A stretch of 9,391 nucleotides of DNA, taken from Desulfuromonadales bacterium (lineage in GTDB: Bacteria; Desulfobacterota; Desulfuromonadia; Desulfuromonadales; BM103). Positions 1 through 7,130 of this stretch are shown here, in pieces (position 1 is the stretch's first letter; each line of letters opens with the position of its first letter). The stretch lies in the NCBI GenBank assembly GCA_029859485.1, contig JAOUDB010000070.1, positions 1 to 9,391 of the forward strand. Reading direction: 5' to 3'. The notes under the pieces were generated by a model. That model had not been told where the DNA came from. It was given only the letters and a program-made list of their open reading frames with translations, and made no database searches. Both the position numbers and the translations under genes were made by a program.

Positions 1-799
1 TCTTCAGCAGTTAGTGGCAGGGGGCATCGAGGTGCATACCCAGGTGGTGGTTTGCCCGCAGATCAATGATGGAGAACAGCTGGCGCAAACTTGCAGAGAA
101 TTGGTTGCACTTGCGCCCGGTGTGAAATCCCTGGCTGTTGTGCCTGTCGGGTTGACCGGGCATCGGCAGCGACTTCCTGAACTGCGACCACATACGCGTC
201 AGGAAGCTCTTGAGCTGATTGAATGGGTTGAAATCACACAGGAGAAACTCCTTGAGAGGCTTGGCACACGTTTCATCTTTGCTGCCGACGAACTTTACCT
301 GAAAGCAGAGAAAGACTTTCCCTCCCTCTCTGTCTACGAAGAGCTGTCCCAGGTTGAGAATGGCGTTGGTTTGATTCCACAATTCAGATCACAGGCCGAC
401 GAGGTCCTCGATATCGCAGAGCCCCTGTATCTTCCACCAATCAGTATGGTGACCGGGGTCTCCGCAGCCGATGATATTAAAGCCTTTGCTAGAAGGCTTG
501 CCGACAAATGCGGCCTTGATTTGCGTGTGCATGTTATCGAAAACGATTTTTTTAGTGGCCATGTAACTGTTACAGGTCTTTTGACTGGTCAGGATTTACT
601 TACTCAACTGGCTGAACAGGACTTAGGTGATATTCTAATGATCCCTGATGTTATGCTTCGCGAGGGTGAAGAGGTTTTTCTCGATGACGTGAGCATTGAT
701 AATCTTGTAGAGCGTTTCGATAAGCAGATTGAAGTTGTTGCCGCAGACCCATGGGGCCTTTGGGATATGCTTGACACCTTAAGTATGGAGCTTGGGTGA
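1..799 (+). CDS. DUF512/radical-SAM family protein, C-terminal part (5' truncated by window)
   Basis: The reading frame is open from base 2 to the TGA at 797-799, with no start codon needed inside the window, so the gene begins to the left. The visible 265 residues match the C-terminal half of the DUF512 (TIGR03279-like) proteins. These carry an N-terminal PDZ-like domain, a radical-SAM core and a DUF512 tail. Seen here are the end of the SAM barrel (IEVHTQVVVCPQINDGEQL), a VAVVPVGLT-like strand (SLAVVPVGLTGHR), the FIFAADELYL segment, and late in the protein NDFFSGHVTVTGLLTGQDL. The CxxxCxxC cluster motif expected of the radical-SAM core lies outside the window and cannot be checked. The biochemical function of the family is unknown to me. 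In related genomes it often precedes the GTPase gene der, but here a 98-bp gap and a TPR gene follow instead. Family assignment is fairly sure; function is not. Confidence 0.85.
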   Translation, partial: LQQLVAGGIEVHTQVVVCPQINDGEQLAQTCRELVALAPGVKSLAVVPVGLTGHRQRLPELRPHTRQEALELIEWVEITQEKLLERLGTRFIFAADELYLKAEKDFPSLSVYEELSQVENGVGLIPQFRSQADEVLDIAEPLYLPPISMVTGVSAADDIKAFARRLADKCGLDLRVHVIENDFFSGHVTVTGLLTGQDLLTQLAEQDLGDILMIPDVMLREGEEVFLDDVSIDNLVERFDKQIEVVAADPWGLWDMLDTLSMELG

Positions 800-857
800 G
801 AATCCTGTAAACGTATATTGTTATGCTCTGCGTACTTGTGTGCCTCCGTGTTCAATT

Positions 858-874
858 GTTTAAACTTTTTAAAC
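858..874. repeat. A/T-rich inverted repeat upstream of the TPR gene
   Basis: GTTTAAA (858-864) and TTTAAAC (868-874) form perfect 7-bp arms around a 3-nt spacer (CTT), about 24 bp before the TPR start codon. It is too A/T-rich to be a convincing terminator and has no following T tract. It could be an operator or part of a promoter region, but no clean -35/-10 pair was found in 800-897. Function is open. Confidence 0.35.
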
Positions 875-897
875 TGTAAATATTAAGGAGAAAACCG

Positions 898-1683
898 ATG
901 ACAGATGAACAAATATCGTTAAGCCGCGCCGAGCAAGCTCTTGAAAATGGTGAAGCTGAAGAAGCTGTGCGAATTTTAAGGAGGTTTTTGCAGGAGCAGG
1001 GTGATAACAGTGATGCCAAGGCCTTGCTTGGTGAAGCCTTGATTGAAGCTGGCCACCTCGAAGAGGCTGTTTCTGTCCTCGAGGATGTTGCCGGCCAATT
1101 GCCGGATGATTTTGATCTGCAATATGATCTTGGTGATCTTTATTTTGAGCTCGGTCGGCCTGACGATGCCTGCAAAGTTTATGAGAGCGTTGTCTCACGG
1201 GCTCCTGATCAGGTTGACGCCAGGGTCAGTCTTGGGTTGATCCATTATCATCAAGAGCGTATGGATAAAGCCGAAGCGTGTTATCGAGAAGCGTTGAAAC
1301 AGAGTCCAGAGTCAGTGTTTGCCTTAAACTCTCTGGGCGATGTCTGTTTTGCCACGGGGCGTAATGATGAAGCCCGTGAATGTTTTGAAAAAGCGCTGGC
1401 TCTGGATCCCGAAGATCCTCAGGGCCATTTCAACCTGGCGGAATACCATTACGACAATGACGATCTGCAGGAAGCCGAAAAGCACTGTCGCCGTGCTGTT
1501 ACCCTCGACCCTGAGTTCTCTTTTGCATACCTGACCCTCGGTAATATCTGCCTTGATCAGGAACAGGTTCAGGAGTCCGTGCACTGTTTTAAGGAATTCC
1601 TCAAGCTTGAGACAAGCCCGGCGTCTCAAGAGATCTGTGCGGAAGTTTCCGCTCTGATCGATGGGCTGAAGGGTGAGTCCTAG
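898..1683 (+). CDS. TPR-repeat protein (seven tandem 34-residue repeats)
   Basis: The protein has 261 residues and is acidic, with no signal peptide or membrane segment, so it is probably cytoplasmic. The start is ATG 898, preceded by a strong TAAGGAG Shine-Dalgarno ending 7 bp upstream (884-890). Nearly the whole chain divides into exact 34-residue steps: a degenerate repeat at 6-39, then 40-73, 74-107, 108-141, 142-175, 176-209 and 210-243. TPR signature positions are clear, for example LGDLYFELGRPDDA, LGDVCFATGRNDEA and FEKALALDPEDP. Such solenoids are protein-binding scaffolds; no catalytic domain is attached and no partner can be named from sequence. The stop codon is only 2 bp before lrgA, so the two are very likely co-transcribed and perhaps translationally coupled. 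That makes a link to the membrane pair LrgAB possible, but this is inference from position only. Confidence 0.93.
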   Translation: MTDEQISLSRAEQALENGEAEEAVRILRRFLQEQGDNSDAKALLGEALIEAGHLEEAVSVLEDVAGQLPDDFDLQYDLGDLYFELGRPDDACKVYESVVSRAPDQVDARVSLGLIHYHQERMDKAEACYREALKQSPESVFALNSLGDVCFATGRNDEARECFEKALALDPEDPQGHFNLAEYHYDNDDLQEAEKHCRRAVTLDPEFSFAYLTLGNICLDQEQVQESVHCFKEFLKLETSPASQEICAEVSALIDGLKGES

Positions 1684-1685
1684 GC

Positions 1686-2048
1686 ATGGTGCGTGGTCTG
1701 ACATTCCTGCTGCTTTTTCAGTTCAGTGGTGAAGCCGTCAGTCGTCTTTTTGACTTGCCGATTCCCGGCAATGTGCTGGGTATGGGCTTTCTCCTCCTGG
1801 GCTTGACGACGAACCTGGTTGATATCAAGTGGTTTGAAGAGGCCGCAGAACTGCTGTTGTCGAATATGGCTTTGTTCTTTGTGCCCGCCGGTGTCGGAGT
1901 CATGGTTTATGGTGATCTGATAGCTGCCGAATGGTTGCCGATTACCGTTGCGACTGTTTTGAGTACCTTTGTGGTCATGGCGGTCACCGGAAAGATCGCC
2001 CAGAAGCTGGAGCCTTCAGCCGACGATGATGGGGGAGAAGATGCTTGA
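1686..2048 (+). CDS. lrgA: LrgA/CidA family holin-like membrane protein
   Basis: A 120-residue hydrophobic protein of normal size for the LrgA/CidA family. It shows the family's LPIPGNVLGM motif at residues 24-33 and the FVPAGVGVM motif at 65-73. Hydrophobic stretches lie near residues 5-13, 28-41, 60-76 and 85-101, ending in an acidic cytoplasmic-type tail (SADDDGGEDA). LrgA and CidA proteins were first described as holin/antiholin-like modulators of murein hydrolases. In Bacillus subtilis (PftAB) and Streptococcus mutans, LrgAB-type pairs are linked to pyruvate transport, which may be the better guide in a non-pathogenic anaerobe. ATG 1686 follows the TPR stop by 2 bp; the ribosome site (GGGTGAG, 1671-1677) lies inside the upstream gene. 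The 3' end overlaps lrgB by 8 bp. Family call is sure; substrate is not. Confidence 0.92.
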   Translation: MVRGLTFLLLFQFSGEAVSRLFDLPIPGNVLGMGFLLLGLTTNLVDIKWFEEAAELLLSNMALFFVPAGVGVMVYGDLIAAEWLPITVATVLSTFVVMAVTGKIAQKLEPSADDDGGEDA

Positions 2049-2730
2049 GACCCCCTTGTTCGGTATCACTCTCACTCTTGTCACCTATCTGCTGTCGCAG
2101 AAACTCTATCGACGCGTCGGTAAGGTCTGGGCTAATCCGGTGCTGGTTTCGATTGTTTCAATCATCATGCTCCTGCAACTCTTTGACCTTGAGTATCGTG
2201 ATTATGCCCGTGGCGGCGATATCCTGGTTTTCTTGCTTGGGCCCTCTGTGGTCGCTCTCGCGATTCCTCTTTATCAACGCCGTGAAGAGATCTGGAAACG
2301 CAAGCGACCGATCATGATGGGGGTCTTTGCCGGTTCGCTGGCATCTATTCTGTCTGCATGCGGGCTCGCCTGGATTCTTGGTGGTAGTCGCGATGTCATC
2401 CTCTCGTTGGCACCAAAATCTGTTACAACACCGATTGCGATCAGTATCGTTGAAAAGATCGGCGGCATTGCACCTTTAACTGCGGCTCTCGTTGTACTGA
2501 CAGGTTGCATAGGGGCTGTTTGCGGCCCGGAATTCTGCAAGCGTATAGGTATCACTTCACCGGTGGCAACCGGGTTGGCCGTTGGGACCTCTGCTCATGG
2601 TATCGGTACCGCAAGAATGCTTGAGGTAGATCGACTGTCCGGTGCTGTTTCTGGCTTGGCGATAGGCTTGAATGGCTTGATGACAACCTTCTTGTTGCCT
2701 CTTCTGATGGCGATTGCAGGGCACTGGTGA
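2041..2730 (+). CDS. lrgB: LrgB/CidB family integral membrane protein
   Basis: A 229-residue polytopic inner-membrane protein, the standard LrgB length. The frame extends upstream to 1969, but ATG 2041 is chosen because it follows the purine-rich GGGGGAGAAG and gives the canonical N-terminus (MLETPLFGITLTLVTYLLSQ). Family motifs are in place: LLGPSVVALAIPLYQRR (66-82), LAPKSVTTPIA (123-133) and VGTSAHGIGTARMLE (181-195). Five to seven hydrophobic segments fill the chain. The coding region starts inside lrgA with an 8-bp overlap, a sign of translational coupling and of an LrgA-LrgB complex. The pair may move pyruvate or a related small carboxylate, or modulate envelope integrity; the sequence cannot decide. 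The gene ends 36 bp before a strong terminator shared with the convergent fumarase gene. Confidence 0.93.
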   Translation: MLETPLFGITLTLVTYLLSQKLYRRVGKVWANPVLVSIVSIIMLLQLFDLEYRDYARGGDILVFLLGPSVVALAIPLYQRREEIWKRKRPIMMGVFAGSLASILSACGLAWILGGSRDVILSLAPKSVTTPIAISIVEKIGGIAPLTAALVVLTGCIGAVCGPEFCKRIGITSPVATGLAVGTSAHGIGTARMLEVDRLSGAVSGLAIGLNGLMTTFLLPLLMAIAGHW

Positions 2731-2766
2731 TTCCGTACCACCCGTTGTGAATTGAAAACTGAAGAC

Positions 2767-2802
2767 ACAAAAAAGCCCCGGACGTCTCCAGGGCTTTTTT
2801 GT
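2767..2802. terminator. Bidirectional intrinsic terminator between lrgB and fumarase
   Basis: ACAAAAAAGCCC (2767-2778) pairs perfectly with GGGCTTTTTTGT (2791-2802), a 12-bp stem. The 12-nt loop can fold further through GGA/TCC (2780-2782 with 2787-2789) past one C-A mismatch. The stem base gives a run of six T on both strands, so it should stop lrgB transcription rightward and fumarase transcription leftward. Confidence 0.93.
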
Positions 2803-2819
2803 CGTTATGTGATGATGCT

Positions 2820-4442
2820 TTAAAGGCCCAATTGCTTGAAGAAGTCATTTCCTTTGTCATCAACCAGAATGTAAGCCGGGAAGTTCTGGACTTCAATCTT
2901 CCAGACAGCTTCCATGCCGAGTTCGGGGAAGTCGATACATTCGACCTTGGTGATGTTCTCGTCGGCCAGCAGAGCGGCCGGACCACCGATAGAGCCGAGG
3001 TAGAAACCACCGAACTTGGCACAGGCATCAGTCACCTGTTGAGAGCGGTTGCCTTTGGCGATCATGACCATAGAGCCGCCGTTTTCCTGGAGCAGGCCAA
3101 CGTAAGAGTCCATACGTCCCGCGGTGGTGGGGCCGAAAGATCCGGAAGGGCGTCCTGGTGGAGTCTTGGCCGGGCCAGCATAGTAAATCGGGTGTTTCTT
3201 GAGGTACTCAGGGAGTGGCTGTCCGCTATCAAGGATTTCCTTGAACTTGGAGTGAGCGATGTCACGGCCAACCACGATGGTGCCGTTGAGGAGTAAAGCG
3301 TCGCCGCACTTGAGTTTGGTCAGCTCGGCAAGGATGTCCTCCATTGGCTGGTTCAGGTCGAGCTTGGTGCCATGCTCGTGCTTGGCCATGCGGTACTGCT
3401 CGGGGAGCAGGCGGCCCGGATCGCGATCCATCTCTTCGACAAAAAGACCGTCCTTGGTGATCTTGGCTTTGATGTTACGGTCTGCAGAGCAGGAAACAGC
3501 CATGCCGAGAGGGCAGGAGGCGCCGTGACGAGGGAGGCGAATAACGCGGACATCGTGAGTAAAGTACTTGCCGCCGAACTGGGCGCCAATGCCGAGTTCC
3601 TGGGCAGCTTTCTGCAACTTCTCTTCAAGCTCGATGTCACGGAAGGCCTGACCGTGATCGTTGCCTTCCGTTGGCAGGCCGTCAAGTTCCTTGGCGGTCG
3701 CCAGCTTGACCGTCTTCATGACTGCGTCGGCCGAGGTGCCGCCGATGACGAATGCAAGGTGGTAAGGAGGGCAGGCCGCTGTGCCCAGCGTTTTCATCTT
3801 CGCCACCAGGTAGTCAAAGAGTTTCTCAGGGGTGAGCAGCGCCTTGGTCTCCTGGAACAGCATGGTCTTGTTTGCAGAGCCGCCGCCTTTAGCCATGAAG
3901 AGGAATTTGTAGGAGTCACCTTCTGTGGCGAAGAGGTCGATCTGGGCCGGCAGGTTGGTACCGGTATTCTTCTCTTTGTACATATCTAGAGCTACGGTCT
4001 GGCTGTAGCGCAGGTTCTCTTCGGTGTAGGTCTTGTAGATGCCTTTGGAGATGTACTCGGCATCATTGACGCCGGTCCAGACCTGCTGACCTTTCTTGGC
4101 GACGACAGTGGCCGTGCCTGTGTCCTGGCAAGTTGGCAGGTCGAACTGGGCTGCGACCATTGCGTTCTTAAGGAAGGCCATAGCAACGCCCTTGTCGTTG
4201 CGCGAGGCCTCGGGGTCGGTCAAGATTTTGCCAACCTGGTCATTATGCTCTTTGCGCAACAGAAAGGAGACGTCCTTCATGGCCGCGTTTGCGAGGACTG
4301 TGATTGCTTCCGGATCAACTTTGAGAATGTCCTTGCCGTCAAAGTTGACGGTGCTGACATACTTCTCCGAGCCTTCAATCTTGTAGTAGGTGGTCTTGTC
4401 TGCCTCAACGGGAAGAGGATTCTGGTAAAAAAATTCCGGCAT
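2820..4442 (-). CDS. fumA: Fumarate hydratase, class I, FumA/FumB type ([4Fe-4S])
   Basis: A 540-residue protein that interconverts fumarate and L-malate in the TCA cycle or the reductive C4 branch, in the cytoplasm. It has the single-chain FumA layout: N-terminal alpha domain ([39 protein letters not shown]) and C-terminal beta domain ([35 protein letters not shown]). Three cysteines at 105, 224 and 318 match the cluster ligands of E. coli FumA in identity and position; E. coli FumA is 548 residues. The start is ATG at 4440-4442, with AAAGGAGAG a few bases upstream on the minus strand. The gene is single, convergent to lrgB and divergent from ilvA. Its promoter appears to be at 4515-4543, with a palindrome in the spacer. 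Iron-sulfur fumarases of this class are oxygen-sensitive, which suits an anaerobe. The symbol follows E. coli; fumB would be equally defensible. Confidence 0.96.
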   Translation of the reverse strand: MPEFFYQNPLPVEADKTTYYKIEGSEKYVSTVNFDGKDILKVDPEAITVLANAAMKDVSFLLRKEHNDQVGKILTDPEASRNDKGVAMAFLKNAMVAAQFDLPTCQDTGTATVVAKKGQQVWTGVNDAEYISKGIYKTYTEENLRYSQTVALDMYKEKNTGTNLPAQIDLFATEGDSYKFLFMAKGGGSANKTMLFQETKALLTPEKLFDYLVAKMKTLGTAACPPYHLAFVIGGTSADAVMKTVKLATAKELDGLPTEGNDHGQAFRDIELEEKLQKAAQELGIGAQFGGKYFTHDVRVIRLPRHGASCPLGMAVSCSADRNIKAKITKDGLFVEEMDRDPGRLLPEQYRMAKHEHGTKLDLNQPMEDILAELTKLKCGDALLLNGTIVVGRDIAHSKFKEILDSGQPLPEYLKKHPIYYAGPAKTPPGRPSGSFGPTTAGRMDSYVGLLQENGGSMVMIAKGNRSQQVTDACAKFGGFYLGSIGGPAALLADENITKVECIDFPELGMEAVWKIEVQNFPAYILVDDKGNDFFKQLGL

Positions 4443-4514
4443 GATTTCTCTCCTTTAGAACGACATGAAATATATTCTCCGGGAAGCTGTGACCCCGGAC
4501 GGAAACCGATTGGA

Positions 4515-4543
4515 AGTATAGCTAAACTGTATACAGTTGTCGA
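4515..4543 (-). promoter_or_regulatory. Predicted sigma70-type promoter for fumarase
   Basis: Read on the minus strand, TCGACA (4543-4538) is separated by exactly 17 bp from TATACT (4520-4515), a good -35/-10 pair. Transcription would start near 4508, leaving a leader of about 65 nt before the fumarase ATG. The leader can form a small hairpin, TCCGGG with CCCGGA (4478-4483/4494-4499), without a T run. The prediction is from motif match only. Confidence 0.6.
4525..4538. promoter_or_regulatory. Perfect 14-bp palindrome in the fumarase promoter spacer, probable operator
   Basis: AACTGTATACAGTT is its own reverse complement and fills most of the 17-bp spacer between the predicted fumarase -35 and -10. 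A repressor bound here would block RNA polymerase. The GT-AT-AC core fits the loose pattern of GntR-superfamily operators, but no regulator gene lies in the window, so the binding protein is unknown. No second copy was seen in the window. Confidence 0.55.
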
Positions 4544-4557
4544 TAATTAAGTGTTGT

Positions 4558-4567
4558 TTAACGTTAA
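4558..4567. repeat. 10-bp palindrome TTAACGTTAA in the fum-ilvA divergent region
   Basis: A perfect but short, A/T-rich palindrome between the fumarase and ilvA promoters, about 15 bp upstream of the predicted fumarase -35. It could be a binding site or chance; nothing else supports a role. Confidence 0.25.
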
Positions 4568-4625
4568 GTCGGAGCATAAGTTTGGAGCTTAAATGACTGG
4601 CAAATTGTCGAAACAATCCTTTTTC

Positions 4626-4654
4626 TTGAAATCGGCGGATGTTAAGCTTATTCT
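4626..4654 (+). promoter_or_regulatory. Predicted sigma70-type promoter for ilvA
   Basis: TTGAAA (4626-4631) and TATTCT (4649-4654) are separated by 17 bp. The predicted start near 4661 gives a leader of about 40 nt. It is too short for a classical Ile/Leu/Val attenuator, and no leader peptide rich in branched-chain codons was seen. Confidence 0.5.
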
Positions 4655-4702
4655 CAGTCGGCAAATCTAAACATAACTTCTCAAGTCTGAGCACTTAAAC
4701 AC

Positions 4703-6211
4703 ATGCAAAAGCTGCTGAAACAAATACTGACTTCCAAGGTTTATGAAGCCGCCATTGAGACGCCGCTCGAAGAGTCAGCTATTCTCTCGCAGGCTTTGAA
4801 TAATCGCATCCTGCTCAAGCGAGAAGATTTGCAGCCGGTATTTTCCTTCAAGCTGCGTGGGGCCTATAACCGGATTGTTAACCTCTCAGTAGAGGAGCGG
4901 GCCAGGGGAGTGATTACCGCTTCAGCCGGGAACCATGCCCAGGGCGTGGCTTTCTCCGGACAAAAGCTGGGGATAAAGACGACGATCGTAATGCCGGTGA
5001 CAACGCCCGCCATCAAGATTTCTGCTGTTAAATCCTATGGCGCGACAGTTGTCCTCTGTGGCGATAATTACTCGGAAGCCGCTGAGCACTGCGCCCTGCT
5101 CGTAGCTCAGTCAGGGATGATTTTTATTCCGCCCTTCGATGATGAACTGGTGATCGCCGGCCAGGGAACCGTTGCCAATGAACTGTTGAGGCAAAGCGCC
5201 GGAAATATGGATGCGGTCTTTATTCCTGTCGGCGGCGGTGGCTTGCTTGCCGGGATGGCGGTCTTTCTCAAGGCGCTCTGCCCGGAAGTTAAGGTGATTG
5301 GTGTCGAGCCGGCGGATAGTGATGCCATGGCCCAGTCTCTTGATGCCGGACGCAGGGTCAAGCTTGATTCTGTCGGCATCTTTGCCGATGGTGTCGCTGT
5401 TCGCGAAGTCGGCAAATTGACCTTCGAGCTTTGTCGTCAGCATGTTGATGAAATCATTCGCGTCGATATCGACGAGATCTGCAGCTCTATAAAAAGTGTT
5501 TACCAGGCAACCCGTTCCATCGTCGAACCTGCCGGTGCTCTAGCTTTGGCGGGCCTTAAAAAGTATGTCCGCGAGCGGGAGATCAAAGGTCAGACCCTGG
5601 TCGCGATCAACTCTGGCGCCAATATGAACTTTGATCGCCTGCGTTACGTTGCTGAGCGCACTTTGAGTGGTGAGAAACAGGAAGCCCTCTTTGCAGTCAC
5701 CATCCCAGAGGAGCCCGGCTCCTTGTTCCGCTTCTGCCGCGAGGTCGTAGGCGAGAGAAATATTACCGAGTTCAATTACCGGCTGTCCGGGCGGGAGTCT
5801 GCTTATATCTTTGTCGGTATTGCTGTTGATGGCGATGAGCAGCGACAACTCTTTGGCGAACAGTTGGACTCTCATGGCTTTGTGAATGTCGACCTGACAG
5901 ATAATGAGTTGGCGAAGACCCATGTCCGTTACATGGTCGGCGGTCGCTCCACAGATGCCTGCAGTGAACGCCTGTTCCGTTTCTGGTTCCCCGAACGGCC
6001 TGGAGCGACAGCTCGTTTTCTCACCGCCATGGGCGCTGACTGGAACATCTCCCTGTTTCACTACCGCACGCAGGGTGGTGACTTCGGCAGAGTGCTTGTC
6101 GGCCTGGAGATTCCTCCTGGTCAAGAGGCACAATTGCAGTCTTTTCTCGACAATCTCGGCTACCGCTATGTCGAGGAGTCTGACAACCAGGCTTACCAGC
6201 TATTCCTCTGA
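4703..6211 (+). CDS. ilvA: Threonine dehydratase (deaminase), biosynthetic, IlvA
   Basis: A 502-residue PLP enzyme that converts L-threonine to 2-oxobutanoate and ammonia, the first committed step to isoleucine. It is close in length and layout to E. coli IlvA (514 residues). The PLP lysine is K50 in [10 protein letters not shown]; the substrate/cofactor loop is [10 protein letters not shown]; the phosphate-binding glycine loop is [23 protein letters not shown] closes the catalytic domain. Two ACT-like regulatory domains follow, beginning near residues 326 ([15 protein letters not shown]) and 422 ([15 protein letters not shown]). Their presence marks the isoleucine-inhibited biosynthetic form rather than the catabolic TdcB. 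ATG 4703 gives the expected N-terminus ([13 protein letters not shown]), but its Shine-Dalgarno is weak. It is probably transcribed alone from the promoter at 4626-4654; the next gene, cysE, has its own promoter. Confidence 0.96.
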   Translation: MQKLLKQILTSKVYEAAIETPLEESAILSQALNNRILLKREDLQPVFSFKLRGAYNRIVNLSVEERARGVITASAGNHAQGVAFSGQKLGIKTTIVMPVTTPAIKISAVKSYGATVVLCGDNYSEAAEHCALLVAQSGMIFIPPFDDELVIAGQGTVANELLRQSAGNMDAVFIPVGGGGLLAGMAVFLKALCPEVKVIGVEPADSDAMAQSLDAGRRVKLDSVGIFADGVAVREVGKLTFELCRQHVDEIIRVDIDEICSSIKSVYQATRSIVEPAGALALAGLKKYVREREIKGQTLVAINSGANMNFDRLRYVAERTLSGEKQEALFAVTIPEEPGSLFRFCREVVGERNITEFNYRLSGRESAYIFVGIAVDGDEQRQLFGEQLDSHGFVNVDLTDNELAKTHVRYMVGGRSTDACSERLFRFWFPERPGATARFLTAMGADWNISLFHYRTQGGDFGRVLVGLEIPPGQEAQLQSFLDNLGYRYVEESDNQAYQLFL

Positions 6212-6224
6212 TATCCCTAGAAAA

Positions 6225-6249
6225 GTAATTGACAGTTTTACTCAGGTAT
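6225..6249. promoter_or_regulatory. IscR type-1-like operator upstream of cysE
   Basis: These 25 bp fit the E. coli IscR type-1 consensus (ATASYYGACT, RWWWY, AGTCRRSTAT) at 21 of 25 positions by hand alignment. The mismatches are at positions 1, 4, 10 and 17. The left half is GTAATTGACA and the right half is ACTCAGGTAT, separated by GTTTT. The site covers the -35 hexamer of the cysE promoter, where bound IscR would repress. The iscR gene itself lies in the same predicted transcript, so autoregulation is likely. The consensus is recalled from E. coli; binding in this organism is inferred. Confidence 0.65.
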
Positions 6250-6257
6250 GCTATCCG
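6229..6257 (+). promoter_or_regulatory. Predicted promoter of the cysE-iscR-iscS-iscU operon
   Basis: A perfect -35 TTGACA (6229-6234) is followed after 17 bp by TATCCG (6252-6257). The -10 is a poor match but has an extended -10 TG one base upstream (TGCTAT). Transcription would begin near A6264. The promoter lies just beyond the ilvA stop and overlaps the IscR-like site, a sensible arrangement for a repressed extended -10 promoter. Confidence 0.6.
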
Positions 6258-6274
6258 TTAACCATGCTCTTGAG

Positions 6275-6300
6275 CCGGCAGAAGATGTGCCGGTATTTTT
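6275..6300 (+). promoter_or_regulatory. Terminator-like hairpin in the cysE leader (possible attenuator)
   Basis: CCGGCA (6275-6280) pairs with TGCCGG (6288-6293) around a 7-nt loop, plus a possible G-T closing pair, and is followed at once by TATTTTT. This has the form of a short intrinsic terminator between the predicted transcription start (about 6264) and the cysE start at 6333. It could tune readthrough into the isc genes. The stem is short, so its strength is uncertain. Confidence 0.45.
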
Positions 6301-6332
6301 ACAGGAAACGGGACGTGGAGGAGGTACCTAAA

Positions 6333-7124
6333 GTGTTTGCCAAGATTCGTGAAGACATCTATTCAGTATTCGACCGGGATCCTGCCGCACGTAGTGTCCT
6401 CGAGATTATCTTCTGCTATCCAGGCCTGCACGCAGTTTGGTTCTATCGTGTCGCTCACTGGTTCTGGACCCATGAGCTCTACTTCTTTGGTCGGTTTACC
6501 TCCCACATCGGTCGTTTCCTGACCGGAATTGAAATTCATCCTGGTGCAAAAATAGGCGAGAAATTCTTTATCGACCACGGTATGGGCGTGGTCATCGGTG
6601 AAACAGCTGAAATCGGTAACAACGTCACCCTTTATCATGGCGTGACCCTCGGTGGCGTAACCTGGGATAAGGTCAAACGCCATCCAACCGTTGACGATAA
6701 TGTCGTCATCGGTTCAGGCGCCAAGGTCCTCGGCCCTTTTACCGTCGGTAAAGACTCCAAAATCGGCTCTAACTCGGTTGTTGTTAAAGAAGTCCCGGAG
6801 AACTCCTCCGTTGTCGGTATCCCTGGTCGCGTGGTTATGCAGCAGGAGAAGAAGGTTGAGGAGGCGCGTCCCGACCTTGAACATGGCAAAATGCCAGACC
6901 CCGAAGCCAAGGCGATCAGTTGTCTTTTTGACCAGATCCGTGCCCTTGAAAAGAAGGTTGAGGATTTGACCGGCCGATTGGAAAAGGCTGAATCAAAACC
7001 TGCGGCGAAACGGGCTACGGCAAAAAGTACTGCTGCCAAGGCAACAACGAAGGCTCCTGCAAAGAAATCGACGACTAAAGCAACAACCACTCGTACCCGT
7101 AAAACGGAGAAGAGTGAGGCATAG
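6333..7124 (+). CDS. cysE: Serine O-acetyltransferase, short form, with Lys/Ala/Thr-rich tail
   Basis: The enzyme acetylates L-serine with acetyl-CoA to give O-acetylserine, the precursor of cysteine. The frame is open far upstream, but GTG 6333 is chosen because AGGAGG (6319-6324) sits 8 bp before it and the product then begins like short Bacillus-type CysE ([19 protein letters not shown]). In-frame ATGs at 6264 and 6285 are alternatives. The left-handed beta-helix of hexapeptide repeats spans about residues 64-168. It includes [11 protein letters not shown], the catalytic-type [11 protein letters not shown] (D81, H82), TLGGVTW, RHP (H117) and VVGIPGRVV. The long N-terminal helical domain of E. 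coli CysE is absent. After the catalytic part come a predicted coiled coil (about 195-220) and a basic low-complexity tail (about 222-263) rich in Lys, Ala and Thr, resembling histone H1-like tails. First gene of the isc operon; iscR starts 6 bp after its stop. Confidence 0.94.
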   Translation: MFAKIREDIYSVFDRDPAARSVLEIIFCYPGLHAVWFYRVAHWFWTHELYFFGRFTSHIGRFLTGIEIHPGAKIGEKFFIDHGMGVVIGETAEIGNNVTLYHGVTLGGVTWDKVKRHPTVDDNVVIGSGAKVLGPFTVGKDSKIGSNSVVVKEVPENSSVVGIPGRVVMQQEKKVEEARPDLEHGKMPDPEAKAISCLFDQIRALEKKVEDLTGRLEKAESKPAAKRATAKSTAAKATTKAPAKKSTTKATTTRTRKTEKSEA

Positions 7125-7130
7125 AACAAG

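Noticed and set aside
1969..2040. Upstream extension of lrgB within lrgA.
   Set aside because: The extra 24 residues are not LrgB-like; ATG 2041 has a ribosome site and gives the standard N-terminus.
3372..3989. A 205-codon open frame on the plus strand inside the fumarase gene.
   Set aside because: It is fully antisense to the class I fumarase, with all catalytic cysteines on the other strand, and its translation looks like no family.
4455..4694. A possible 79-codon gene on the minus strand in the fum-ilvA intergenic region.
   Set aside because: It covers both predicted promoters and the palindrome, has no family resemblance and no good ribosome site.
5540..6133. A 197-codon open frame on the minus strand within ilvA.
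   Set aside because: It lies opposite the end of the catalytic domain and the ACT-like domains of ilvA, with no motif and no promoter or ribosome site.
5904..6332. Long in-frame N-terminal extension of cysE reaching into ilvA.
   Set aside because: The part inside ilvA is a shadow frame, and the strong AGGAGG before GTG 6333 and the family N-terminus fix the start there; only the ATGs at 6264/6285 remain as minor alternatives.
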